Made by a program: the position numbers and the translations under genes. Of a stretch of DNA of 64,000 bases, positions 35,167-47,573 are shown one piece after another (position 1 is the first letter of the stretch; the number at the start of each line of letters is the position of its first letter). This DNA is from Centrapalus pauciflorus (Eukaryota; Streptophyta; Magnoliopsida; Asterales; Asteraceae). The DNA is taken from assembly GCA_020465985.1 (NCBI GenBank), contig JAANYP010007972.1:1-64000 (forward strand), given 5' to 3'. A model generated the notes under the pieces. That model did not search any database and was not told the origin of the DNA. It saw only the letters and a program-made list of their open reading frames with translations.

Positions 35167-35239
35167 TATTTATAGACCAAAAAGGAATGCATCTGAAAAT
35201 TGGGTTTTGTTGACTATTCTGGAAGTTTCATAGTTGACC
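35167..35239 (-). promoter_or_regulatory. Promoter of MAGLQY copy 1: TATA and W-boxes
   Basis: TATAAATA (35174-35167), with W-box cores TTGACT at 35210 and TTGACC at 35234 as read on the plus strand. The paralog has the same arrangement. Confidence 0.55.
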
Positions 35240-35632
35240 ATTAGAGACACAAAAAGTCAATTGAAAAAAAAAAAAAAAAACAAACTAAAACAAAACACAT
35301 TTGTTGGATATGTTGAGAAGAGATGCTGTTGGAACAATTTTAACCATTGGTAGTGTTGTTATTCTAGAAAGTTGATAAAAGCATAATGCTTAATTTCTAT
35401 TTTCTAGAATATATCTCATAAAATTTAATCTGTCATATAAATATTTATTAATTTTAAGTTTGTTTTTACTGTTGAGATGTTTGGATTATTTTAAAAATGA
35501 TTTTGGTATATCATATCAGTAAATTTATTCTCTCGTATCAAAAACATGATTTATTAAGATGCTATTAAATTTTATAACAAGTTATTTATATATATCCACA
35601 TGTATTTATCAATACTCGTATTAAATTCAGGA

Positions 35633-35990
35633 GCGTCTTTTAGGGTGTGCAGGAGGCTCGATTGCACAGGGTCTCCTAATTTCATAGGGTCTCACAGTCA
35701 TAATAAAGATATAAGTTCAGGCCAATAAAAGTTTTCTGCATTTGACGCATGCACGTTGTGCAAATGTGCATTAAAAAGGAATTCGCGTCAAATTTAATTT
35801 GATTTATATTATTCATATTGATTTTTCACTAATCATTTTTTTTTTGTCACTCATGACTTCCGGTTTATCTATTAAAATTAAGTCTCAAAATAACCAACTT
35901 ACTTTTTAAAATATTTAAAAGTTTATATTGTAATCACAAGCACAGGGCATTCGAGATCCATATGCATGGGACGGTATTGATTAAATTAAA
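35633..35990 (-). repeat. Dispersed repeat, copy 2 of an inverted pair
   Basis: Inverted relative of 32445-32785, about 2.8 kb away. It starts CTTTTAGGGTGTGC and ends TAATCACAAGCACAGGGC. The two copies enclose MAGLQY copy 1. Confidence 0.65.
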
Positions 35991-36353
35991 ATGAAAAGAG
36001 CATATATAGATAGGGGTGGTAGGTATTATTATGATTCACGTGTAATATGTGGTTCATATGTGACCAATTGTATGGTGGTTACGTACTTTGGTATGTATAA
36101 ATTAAAATGGTCGTATCAACGAATCCTCACCGCGAATATTCTTCTCCATTAAATTGGTAATATTCTTTTTATTGATTAATCTAGAATTTTTTTTTTTTTT
36201 AAATTTTATGTCATTACAACGTATAAGCATCTCTTGATGGCTCAACGGGTATGCATATATAGTCTTGGTCTTGGTTTATCGATTTTTATTTGTTACCCAC
36301 ACCCCGTGTTCATCCCATCCCATCCAAATTACCTACCTTTTACTTGATACTTA

Positions 36354-36715
36354 GAGGGTGTTTGGATTTGCGTTTAACAAAGTGCTGTAGCATTTTAAAA
36401 ACTAATAATCAAATAATAGCTGTAACAAAAAGTGCTGCCAGAAATGTAGTGTTTGGTTTAGCTTCATTTGTTTGCTATCGTAATTATCAAATAATCAGTT
36501 TTTAAAGTGTTTGGATTTGCGTTTTAACTTGTAAAAGGATCAAATAATTACTTATTAAGCAAATAAGCTACATTTTTTAACTTATGAAAAAGTGTGATAA
36601 GATTAACTCTAAACGCAAATAATCACTTAAATCCAAACACTTTGAACTAATTATTTACGTTATTGTAACGTAATAAGCTAATAATCTCGTTCATAACGCA
36701 AAACCAAACACCCTC
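36354..36715. mobile_element. Tourist-like (PIF/Harbinger) MITE with TTA duplication
   Basis: 362 bp, with TTA on both flanks (36351-36353, 36716-36718). Inverted ends are GAGGGTGTTTGGATTTGCG and, inverted, GAGGGTGTTTGGTTTTGCG. The inner part repeats the GTGTTTGGATTTGCG motif near 36508, so a second internal end may be present. Non-coding. Confidence 0.9.
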
Positions 36716-36799
36716 TTAAATTGCATACATTTATCTTTTAAGACATGCATAAGTGTATATTTAAAACTCAATAGATCCAACCATCAAACAAAAAAAATC

Positions 36800-36803
<4 letters not shown>

Positions 36804-36855
<52 letters not shown>
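36804..36855. repeat. (AC)n(TA)n microsatellite
   Basis: About 17 AC units, then about eight TA units, adjacent to a foldback element. Confidence 0.95.
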
Positions 36856-37256
36856 GTTTGTGTGAGTACCTAAAAAACATAGAATCTTGTGCGTACTTGG
36901 GAACACACACGAGTTTCTGATGTGAACATTGTGCGAATTTTTTTTATTCACGTAGATACAAATAATATAAGACTATTTGTAAAAAAAATATCCACATTCA
37001 CGCCTTCTAGCTTCTTAAAAGTCATGTGAACGTAAAAAATTTTATGTAAACATGTTTAGTGTGAACATACGTTCACAACCGTACAATTCATGTGAACCTA
37101 CACGTTTCACATAGATCTAGTGTGTGCATATGTGTGATTTTTTGCAAACAGTCTTGTATTGTTAATTTAAAATTATTATGAATTTTTTTTATAGAAAAAT
37201 GGGTTTAAATGAGGTAAACTCCGGTACTCCGCAACTAGTGGTACTCACTTGGTTTT
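36856..37256. mobile_element. Probable foldback element related to family B
   Basis: It begins GTTTGTGTGAGTACC right at the (TA)n end and finishes GTGGTACTCACTTGGTTT, the inverted form of the family-B terminus. Many GTGAAC/GTTCAC words fill the interior, as in family B. Arms are weakly matched. Confidence 0.5.
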
Positions 37257-37339
37257 AATCGTCAAGAATTGTGATCTGAATTTGAAAGTGATAAAGATTG
37301 TCATGTTGCAGACAGATAGTTAAGAGGGTATGATATCGT

Positions 37340-37608
37340 GGGGTGAGTTCAATGGAAAACCACTATGCACCTGAAAACTATGGAAACCTACGCATACCGT
37401 CCGATTTGGAGCATTTCATGAAAAACACGGTGGCATGATCGTAAATAAAGGTGATGCATCATGCGAGATTTTGATGCATCACGCGGGAAATTTGATGCAT
37501 CACGCGGGATTTTGATGCATCACGCGGAGAATTTGATGCATTTATGGTGGTGCAGTGCGGTTTTCACAAGTTTTCAGGTGCATTGTGGTTTTCCATTGAA
37601 CCTCCCTC
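37340..37608. mobile_element. Foldback element, family C (GATGCATCACGCG repeats), inserted in a LINE
   Basis: It is flanked by ATGATATC on both sides (a 9-bp duplication if the last base, G versus A, is counted). Termini contain GTTCAATGGAAAACCACTAT in inverted orientation. The interior has four or five tandem units of about 20 bases built on TGATGCATCACGCGGG. It is the inverted relative of the element at 43766-44122. The duplication length points to a Mutator-like origin. Confidence 0.8.
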
Positions 37609-38510
37609 ATGATATCATAAAGGTTGATAGGAATTGGCGAGCTGTTCCTCGTGATTGGGCGTTGGATGATATCAACGAGTTGCCTGCTACACTACTTTCC
37701 TCGAGGTTGGCTCAAGGTGGGAGAGATTTCTCAAAGTGGTCCATGAATTACGATGGTACATTCTCTATTGGTAAATTATGCAAAAAAAAAATATCCAAAA
37801 GTTTAGTATTGATCAGGGAATTTATGGTATAAAATTTATATGGAATTCTTGGGTGCCGATCAAAGTCAACATTGGTGTTTAAAGAATTCTTCTAAACAAA
37901 GTGGCTACGAAAGATAGTATCTTGAAATTGAGATTACATTTGGATAACGACTTTTGCTACTTATGTGAGGTTCACAAAGAATTAGTGTCACGTCTTTTTT
38001 ATGGATTGAGAAAATGTGAAAGTGGTTTGGAAAAAAAATTATGGATGGTGGAATGTCTCACACGATAAGTTGATGTATTTGAAGGATGTAATCCTTTATG
38101 TGTTACCGCTCGGAAAACAAAGATAGGGACAAAGTTTTCAATGATATGTGTATTATTGCTTTATGGCTTATTTGAAAATGGAGGAATCTTATTCATTTGA
38201 AGAGGAGGGAGTGAAGAAGCTTGGTGAGTCGACATAATGAGGATTTCTTTCCAAGAGTGCAACATTATAGACTATTATGAATTAAGAATAGATGCTCGAA
38301 GGCTAATTGGGATTGAAGTGATTGGAGTAGAGGTCCTTACTTGGTATCTTGAGTTGGTCCAATTGGGGTGGGGTGGGGAGGGGAGGGGGGGTTGGGCTCT
38401 TGGGTAGTCTAGATGGTGCTTGGAGTTTGTTATCGTTTGGTGTTGGCTTTTTGTTAAAACCTTTATTCATGTCATTTTTAATGACATAAAATTTTGCTTT
38501 TTAAAAAAAT
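37609..38510 (+). pseudogene. Decayed LINE (non-LTR retrotransposon) 3' end
   Basis: The open segment to 37832 encodes FSKWSMNYDGTFSIGKL. The next ~120 bases, in shifted frames, give WNSWVPIKVNI and a Cys-containing stretch. Together these match the zinc-binding region that follows reverse transcriptase in plant LINEs. Frameshifts and stops are frequent, and no RT core is present. The 5' part is interrupted by the family-C element at 37340-37608. A T/A-rich tail lies near 38490-38515. Confidence 0.7.
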
Positions 38511-38584
38511 ATATAGTTATATATAGATTGCTGAAACTTACCAACAATTTTTGTGTTGCTCGCATTTCATGAGACGCATATCGA

Positions 38585-39154
38585 TAGGCATGACAACGGG
38601 ACGAGTATGACCAGATATTTCATTTCTCATCCCCTCTCCCATCCCCATCGGGTTTTGACTTCTCGTTCTCATCCACAGCCCCATGGGGTTTCGGGGATCC
38701 TATCGAGGACCATGGTTTTTAACATTCTAACAAATTATTAAGTTTACAATACAAATTATAGTTTTAAAATATATATATACACATGTATATAAACTTTATA
38801 ATAAATTATCTCAACAATTTTAGTTATATACATTGATAACTAATAGTTTATAGTACAAACAAGATTAAAAAATCTTATAAAACGTATAAAATAAAATAAA
38901 TAAAATAATTTAACAATATAAAATATATAATAATAATAATAATTAAAATTATAGTGAATAATTTACATTATAAAATTACAAAAACATAATAAGTTATACT
39001 ATGATATTAAATAGAACCGGGGTCGGGGTCGGGGTTGGGGTTGGGGATTAAAACATTTCCCATCCCCATTCAACTCTGGTTCGGGGAATCCCCGATCAAG
39101 TCAGGGTCGAGTTTCAGGTTTTCTCTTCGGGGTCGCATACTTTTGCCAAGCCTA
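38585..39154. mobile_element. hAT-like MITE with GGGTCGGGGTTGGGG block
   Basis: 570 bp. Flanks are CATATCGA (38577-38584) and CGTATCGA (39155-39162), an 8-bp duplication with one mismatch. Inverted ends are TAGGCATGACAACGGG and TAGGCTTGGCAAAAG. Just inside both ends are matching G/C blocks (CCCATCCCCAT and GGGGTCGGGGTTGGGG) that can pair with each other. Non-coding. Confidence 0.75.
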
Positions 39155-39856
39155 CGTATCGACCCTATTGGAAACGAGATGAAACAAAAGCTTGTTATGT
39201 TTTTACTATAAGCGTCACTATCTTAGTTCTTTTAAAATAGTGACAGAATAATTGCAGAAACTAAATTTGGTGTAGAACCAATTTGAAAAATTAAAAAACA
39301 TAAGAATTGTTAATTTTTAAAACAAAAAAATTATATCATGAAACAAAATTTTTATTCTATTTAAAACCTGACTGATGATTTTATATTTTTATTAATATTC
39401 AACATTGAATATTCACCACTGAATATTCTAAATTGAATTATCAGAAGTTTATATATTCAACATTGCATGCATGTTATAAAATTGAATATTCAGCATCGAT
39501 TATAAATTCTATAATTCTGAATTTTAAGTTCTGCAATAATCGCAATATTTTTATAATAATAACCTATATATTTAGATATTAAACAAAAAGAAAAAATAGA
39601 TATAAGTTTCTCTTCGGTTGGTATTTGTGTGCTTGAATATTAAACAAAAGAACTCGTGAAAGGACCAAAAGGTAAAGTACTATAAATAATGAAATAATTA
39701 AATGAATTATTATAATACGAAAGAACATGTGCGCATGCTTTGCTTGCGTAATTATTTTATTAGCATACGACATTCCCTTTAGCTGTATTTTGATTTTTAA
39801 GTTAAAACTCTTGGAAGTTAAAGTTTTTAAGAGTTAAACCTTTTTGTTTTTATAAA
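39155..39856. other. AT-rich intergenic sequence
   Basis: About 39390-39520 has several ATTGAATATTC/GAATATTCA words forming local palindromes. I see no gene. Confidence 0.4.
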
Positions 39857-40346
39857 CTAGTTTATTACCCGCGTATTACGCGGATATTTTTAATATATAT
39901 AAAATATAATAAATAAAAAGATATAAATATTATTTTTTAAACAAAAGTATATAAGATGATATTATTAGTTATTATGACCTATTAATTTTGTATAATTCTA
40001 AATATATATGAAGAGTAATTATTTTCTTATATATTTTTTTAAACTTTTATTATATTATCTTATAATTAATAAGTTAGTAGATTATTAGATTTTGTTTGAT
40101 TTGAATTCAAAAGTGGATTATATTAGATTTGGATAGCTTTAATTAATAAGTTAGTAGAGTATTAGATTTTGTTTGATTTGATTTGATTTAAATTTAAAAG
40201 TGGATTATATTAGATTTGGATAGATTTGATTTAAATTTCTTTATTATTTTTAAAATCTATAAATGACACGTGTCGATTCATTGTGACGACACGTGGCTTC
40301 ACCAGAAATGAGTATAGTTACTCTTTTAATAGTATAAATAGATAGA
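39857..40346 (-). mobile_element. Non-autonomous Helitron, copy 1
   Basis: On the minus strand it begins TC (5' TCTATCTATTTATACTATTA, right edge 40346) and ends with a hairpin CCGCGTAATACGCGG, then GTAATAAACTAG, inserted between A and T. A hairpin about 10 bases before a CTRR end is the defining Helitron 3' terminus. There is no target duplication and no Rep/helicase gene. The ~490-bp interior contains a roughly 90-bp tandem duplication (40065-40220). Confidence 0.85.
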
Positions 40347-42118
40347 TGTGTTTAAAACTAATTGTAATCGTAGCTTTTATTATTAAATAACATAAAAAAC
40401 ATTTATGTTAATAAATTAAAATATAATTTCATAATTATTTGATAGGCAAAAAAATAACTTTTGGAGACCAAAATCTCAAACTTTTTTTCAAAGTTTTTCT
40501 AAATAATTTCTCGTGAAAGACCTTTTGTGAGTTTTCAAATCTGAATCATAAGCTTAAACTATTGTCAACCAAAGGAAACTTTTAAGCTTGAGATTCTAAA
40601 AATCAAAAGTAACAAAGATTCTATTAGGTTGAATGGTAATGATAAAATATCAAATAACAGAATTATAAATTAAATTCGTTTAAATTGGTATCCATCTTAA
40701 TGCTGTTTAGTTCATTAAAAACTATAAAAAATCAAACACTTAATTGATTTATTTTCAAAATTATAAAAGTAGGAACCGAACCAAACATGGTCTATAAAGA
40801 TTAGACCGATACGTTTTCGGATCGATTTTTGCAACCTTTTTATTCGAAATGATTTTTACACATCCATGTTTATGTATTTCAGTAAAGTCTTTTTTATCCA
40901 CTAACAGTGTGTTATATTTTTAGATTTTTCTCAAAAGAATTAATAATTAATAGCTGCTAACTTCAAATGTTGCATCATTTAGTCATGTCTTAATTAAAAA
41001 GTATAAAAAGCTCTACATATCATGACCGTTTATAAAAACTTCTTTAAAAAACATGGCTGCTTTGGTTTTTTGTGAGAAAAAAGTATGGTTTCTTATAAAC
41101 TAAGGTCGAAATCAAATAGGTTAGAAAAAAAAATACTTAATCGTTAACTAAAGAATACATATGAGCAAATGACATGAGCTACAAAACACATGTTTATTAC
41201 AAATCATTCTATCGTGATTATTACGGTAAATAAAAGTTATGATATATATATAACTGAAAATAACAATAAACGAATAATATAGTGAACCTATATATTTTTC
41301 TTAAAATCTTTTTGTTCGCTTGGTCAATATTTTAAATAATAATATTATTAATATAAACAAAGTTTAATAAACTGAACACTACAAACTAATTATAATTAAT
41401 CAAACGTTACGTTAAATCAAAAATTTTATAACTAAACACAAAAGACCAAAATAAGCCATTATAAAACACTAAAATCATAATTAATATATAAATATAAATT
41501 TTATTTTTAAAATGTCTAATAATTAATTAGTATTTAAACAAACTAAATTTAACTAATAATGTAACAACATGTAAACATTCTAATTATATAGATTTACATA
41601 TAACTAATTAAAAATATATAAGCACACATTAACAAAATCCTACAATATATAGTATTTTACAAAAGTTTTATATAGTGCATTTTAGCATAATAAAAAAATG
41701 ATTAATACTTAAATTTCACTATCTATCACATTTTAGCAAACCCAATTTATAAATTATTTTTCATTGTTGATGTGAGTTATTATTAGCATACAAATTTAAG
41801 TCCTCTATTTAATTATAGTTACAAAAATGATTGATTTCGATTTCAAATCTGGTTTAGATCAAAAGTGGCAATAAAATGTATTTTATAAGTATTATTCTAT
41901 TATGACATTTATGTTTTATTTTAATCATTTACCCAGTTATGGTAATGGATTCATTTATTCCAAAGCGTCTAGAAACAACATAATCGAAATGTAGTTCACA
42001 TTAATTTTAGTATGATATTATTATTAATTACTAATTAGAAATAGTATATCTTTTCAATCATACCAAATTTTTTTTAAAAAAAGAGAGAACATTAAAAAGT
42101 TCTATTGATACAAGATTT
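40347..42118. other. AT-rich intergenic sequence, no feature seen
   Basis: Long stretches of A/T without coding potential or bounded repeats that I could define. Confidence 0.4.
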
Positions 42119-44228
<2,110 letters not shown>

Positions 44229-44242
44229 TGGAGATTACATTC

Positions 44243-44458
44243 TCATATTTGTTTGTTGTTTGCAGAAAGCTTCAGAGTATTTATCTGCTTCTTGATCATG
44301 TTATCACTAGACTTGATGTTTGTCAAATCTTTGACTAAAACTTTAGAATTCTGGACATTCATCGGAGGAGTCTGAGGAAGAGTGACATCGTTATTCATTT
44401 GTGTGGATTGAGGATAAAAGAAATCAGTCGGAAAGAAATTGTATTGAAGCCCAGCCAT
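44243..44458 (-). CDS. Small conserved plant protein beginning MAGLQY, copy 2 (71 residues)
   Basis: Paralog of 34849-35076. The first ~20 residues (MAGLQYNFFPTDFFYPQSTQ) match the other copy at nearly every position, and the remainder is diverged but likewise Lys/Asn/Ser-rich. The start at 44458 is chosen by alignment with copy 1; an in-frame ATG four codons upstream exists. The TATA box (44556-44551, minus strand) is about 93 bases upstream, the same spacing as in copy 1. A W-box TTGACC (44606-44611) lies further up. Function unknown. The stop codon is only ~20 bases from the (TA)n tract, so the 3' UTR must run into the microsatellite and foldback cluster. Confidence 0.75.
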   Translation of the reverse strand: MAGLQYNFFPTDFFYPQSTQMNNDVTLPQTPPMNVQNSKVLVKDLTNIKSSDNMIKKQINTLKLSANNKQI

Positions 44459-44550
44459 CGATGGTTTCACCGCAAAGCTTATCTGAAAGAATGAAGATCG
44501 AGGAGAGAAAGACTTGCAATTTGAAGGGTTTTAGGTCCAAAGGAAGTGCA

Positions 44551-44611
44551 TTTATAGTGTTCACAAATCGAGCAAGAAAGCATGGTTCGAAGAAACACAA
44601 CTTTGTTGACC
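44551..44611 (-). promoter_or_regulatory. Promoter of MAGLQY copy 2: TATA and W-box
   Basis: TATAAA on the minus strand at 44556-44551 and a TTGACC core at 44606-44611, as read on the plus strand. Confidence 0.5.
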
Positions 44612-44728
44612 ATCATTATCGTCTTAAGTACAAAACATGCCCTCTAGTTTAGCCAAAATACAATAATCATCATCAAGACACATATAATTACTCACATTAA
44701 AGATCGTTTGCTATATAAACATCATTTA

Positions 44729-44824
44729 GGGGTTGTTTGTTACTTTTTAGTGGAACCAATAAAAAGTCACTAAAAGGTAAAATGACCTATTATTGATTCC
44801 ATTAAGAGGTAAACAAACAAGAAC
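44729..44824. mobile_element. Short Harbinger-type MITE (96 bp)
   Basis: TTA on both flanks (44726-44728, 44825-44827). It starts GGGGTTGTTTGTTACTTTTT and ends GAGGTAAACAAACAAGAAC, with an internal GATTCCATTAAGAGGTAAAC. The element at 47402 belongs to the same family. Confidence 0.8.
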
Positions 44825-46009
44825 TTAGATTTTAGAGCAGAGCTCCTTATAAACTAGGGAAACATGCTTGGTAGGTAGAAAAATACGTAGTATGTTTGAT
44901 AAAACTAACATTAGTTTCAAATCGGAGCTATAAGCTTGAGCTTTTAGTAACCGGATGTTTTAGAAGCTGTAACTTTTTAAAAAGGTCAAAGTTTTTAGAT
45001 TTGTAAATGTGTTTGACAAAAAATCATTGTAACAGAAGCTTTTATTAAATGACATTAATATTACTTAAGTATTCTCGTTTATAATTATCAAGATGATAAA
45101 TAACCAAAACCTCAAGTTCTTTTTTAAAAACTACTTGAGATACATTTTGTCTTTTGACGAAATCACTTTTATTTTTGAATAAAAAACTCAAACTTATGAA
45201 TCCAAACAGACTGTTGAGTTAGAATTTTAAAAAAAAATGAAAGTAGTTCTTAAGATCTTTTAAAAAAACTCATTGTCAAGTTCGTCTAAAAGTTTTTTTT
45301 TTTTTTTTCTTTCTTAACCACAACTAGACTATAAGAATTTTGGAAGGTATGTTTTTGCAACAAGAGTGAGCCTTAAGGATAGTTTATGTGATTTGTTGTA
45401 TATTAGATTCCAAGTCTATGGTTCGAAACGATGAAAAACTAACTAGTCAGGCATGAGCCATGAGGTCATTTCTTTTTGACTTTTCTATTTTTATTTCTAT
45501 TCATTCTTTAATTAGACTTTTAGTTAGTTAGATACAATATGTTTGTTTTTAAAATAAGTCATACTTATTTTTTTTTAAAAGGTAGGTGTCACCGACAAGT
45601 TGGAAGTTTTTAAAAGTTATAAACCTTATATGGTTTTTGCCAGATAATTTTGTAATAATATGTTTGTTTATACTCTATCGTAGGGTTAATCATATATCTA
45701 CCCAAATTAAAAACCCATATATGTGGATTTAGCCACTTAAAAGGTACTATAACCAATTTACCTGTTATTTACATTATTATCGTTACGTTATCATCCTACT
45801 TTTTGTTACTTGTACTTTTTTAGACTTTTATAATATCATTACGTTATTTACAAAGGTGGCCCAATTTCTGGTGGCGCATCCCCCACACAAGGACTGAAGC
45901 ACCGCCCGACGAATGAGGCGACGGGTAAATCTACAGGCCCAAAAACTTTGACCCTGCTGGGGCAAAATTATGACCTCGAAGGAAGCTGGTGGTTTAGGCC
46001 TTGAAAAAA
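44825..46009. other. Intergenic sequence
   Basis: AT-rich. About 45840-46010 is a less AT-rich block with GGCCCAATTTCTGG and CCTGCTGGGGCAAAAT, probably repeat debris. I see no gene. Confidence 0.4.
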
Positions 46010-46365
46010 ACAAGTCATTATTTATTTTCAGTTTTCAAGTTATAGTTTTTAGAAAAAATAAAGTGTTTCTATTAAAAGTGAAAACATGTTTAGATGATTG
46101 AAGTTTTAATTTTAAGAAAAATAAGATGAGTGATTATAAAATAAAAAAAATAGAATATGTGATTAGAAAAGTAAAAGAGAGAAAGAGAGTATAATAAAAA
46201 AAAATATAGTGTAGGTAATAAAGCAAGATAGAGAATATGAAAAGTGGTATTTCAAAAAGTGAAATGAGAATTTATGAAGTTGGTGTAAAGTAAACAAGTT
46301 TTCTTTTTTTTTTTTTTAAATGTGAGATGGAAATTTTGAAAATTTTCGGTAGCTAAACGCACCCT
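46010..46365 (-). mobile_element. Probable Harbinger-type MITE, GTTTAGTTAATGAAAAC family, copy 1
   Basis: The right end GCTAAACGCACCCTTA and the AG-rich middle (GAAAAGTAAAAGAGAGAAAG) match, inverted, the better-defined element at 56662-57027. The left border is uncertain. Confidence 0.6.
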
Positions 46366-47401
46366 TACACGCCAAGAAGATGGGCTTATTAGGCGAATGG
46401 TTTTGGAGGTTCAGAATTCTTTGTGGAAGAAGGTAATCATCAATTTTTATGGGAAATCTTGAGGTTTTAACACTTCCAGCAGGAGAAAGAAGAAGGATTC
46501 GGTGTGGCTTGCAGTTTTGGATCGTGTAAAATTCAATTAAAAGAGAAGTGGGCAACAGTTTTGAATACAAGCTTTTGAAACACTGTTTGGGGTGATTGCA
46601 ACTGCAAGCTGAAGCTTCTATTCACAAGGGACATACACAGGGCCGGTACAATTATTTTCGCAAAAACTTAAAATGGGCCTATAAATATGTATGTATATTT
46701 AAGATATGTAAAGTTCAAGTAAAAATGATAAATTAACAACAAAAAACTTATAATTATATAATGTTAAATTTAAAAATTTTGCAAGTCATTAACCTTCCTT
46801 CATTTAATCGTTAATAGACCAAAGTATATAATAGGTTTTTTGAGAATGAACCCCTACGATCAATGGACCCGGGCGATTAGTGCATAGATTAGTGCAAGAA
46901 TGCAGCATAAATTACTTAAAGGTAGGCCTCGTCGAATGAAGTTTTGTTAGAATACATGGGTTCCAAACAAATTTAGCCGACAAATCCATCAGACACGTAG
47001 ACAGATCGATGGCCACAACGATTAGTTTCTAGGCATGATCAATCAATACCATAGCTATATTTCAAATACAAACACCAAACCATACAATATGATGGCATCC
47101 AAGATCGATGATCTGTACCTGTGGAAAATCATACAAAAAATTTGCTAAACAATATGAATGATATACAAATGCACTCGTCCTAGTGAGATATTGTCCACTC
47201 TGGCGATGCCTCGTGGTTTTGTTCTTCCATATCATCATCCAAAAACGCGTTCACGAGTGATGTGGGACAATGTTGTATCACAATACACTCAATCCCTATG
47301 TACCTTGATTATATGTTTGTATCGTTTTACGATCACTGAAAACAAACTGAAAGATGGTTGATTTTTTCACTGTTCATGTGCAGAAAATAAGCAACGACTC
47401 A
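46366..47401. other. Intergenic sequence with hAT remnant
   Basis: At 46632 a hAT-like left end (CAGGGCCGGTACAATTATTT) begins, followed by GCAAAAACTTAAAATGGGCC as in the 27846 element. No right end was found. No gene. Confidence 0.45.
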
Positions 47402-47498
47402 GGTCATGTTTGTTTACCTCTTGATAGAATCATTAAGAGATCATTTTACCTTTGAATGACTTTTTAATGATTCCATTAAGAAGTAAACAAACAACCCC
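47402..47498. mobile_element. Short Harbinger-type MITE (97 bp)
   Basis: TCA on both flanks (47399-47401, 47499-47501). Ends are GGTCATGTTTGTTTACCTCT and, inverted, GGGGTTGTTTGTTTACTTCT. Same family as 44729-44824. It lies ~75 bases from the stop codon of the calmodulin-binding protein gene, so it may be in the 3' UTR. Confidence 0.8.
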
Positions 47499-47573
47499 TC
47501 AATGAGATATCACGTGAGACTTCATATGGTGGTTTACCTTTGGTGAAGAAATCTTGAACATCATGTTGTTGAT

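Noticed and set aside
45828..46013. 61-codon minus-strand frame in a less AT-rich block
   Set aside because: No homology signal; the block looks like decayed repeat sequence.
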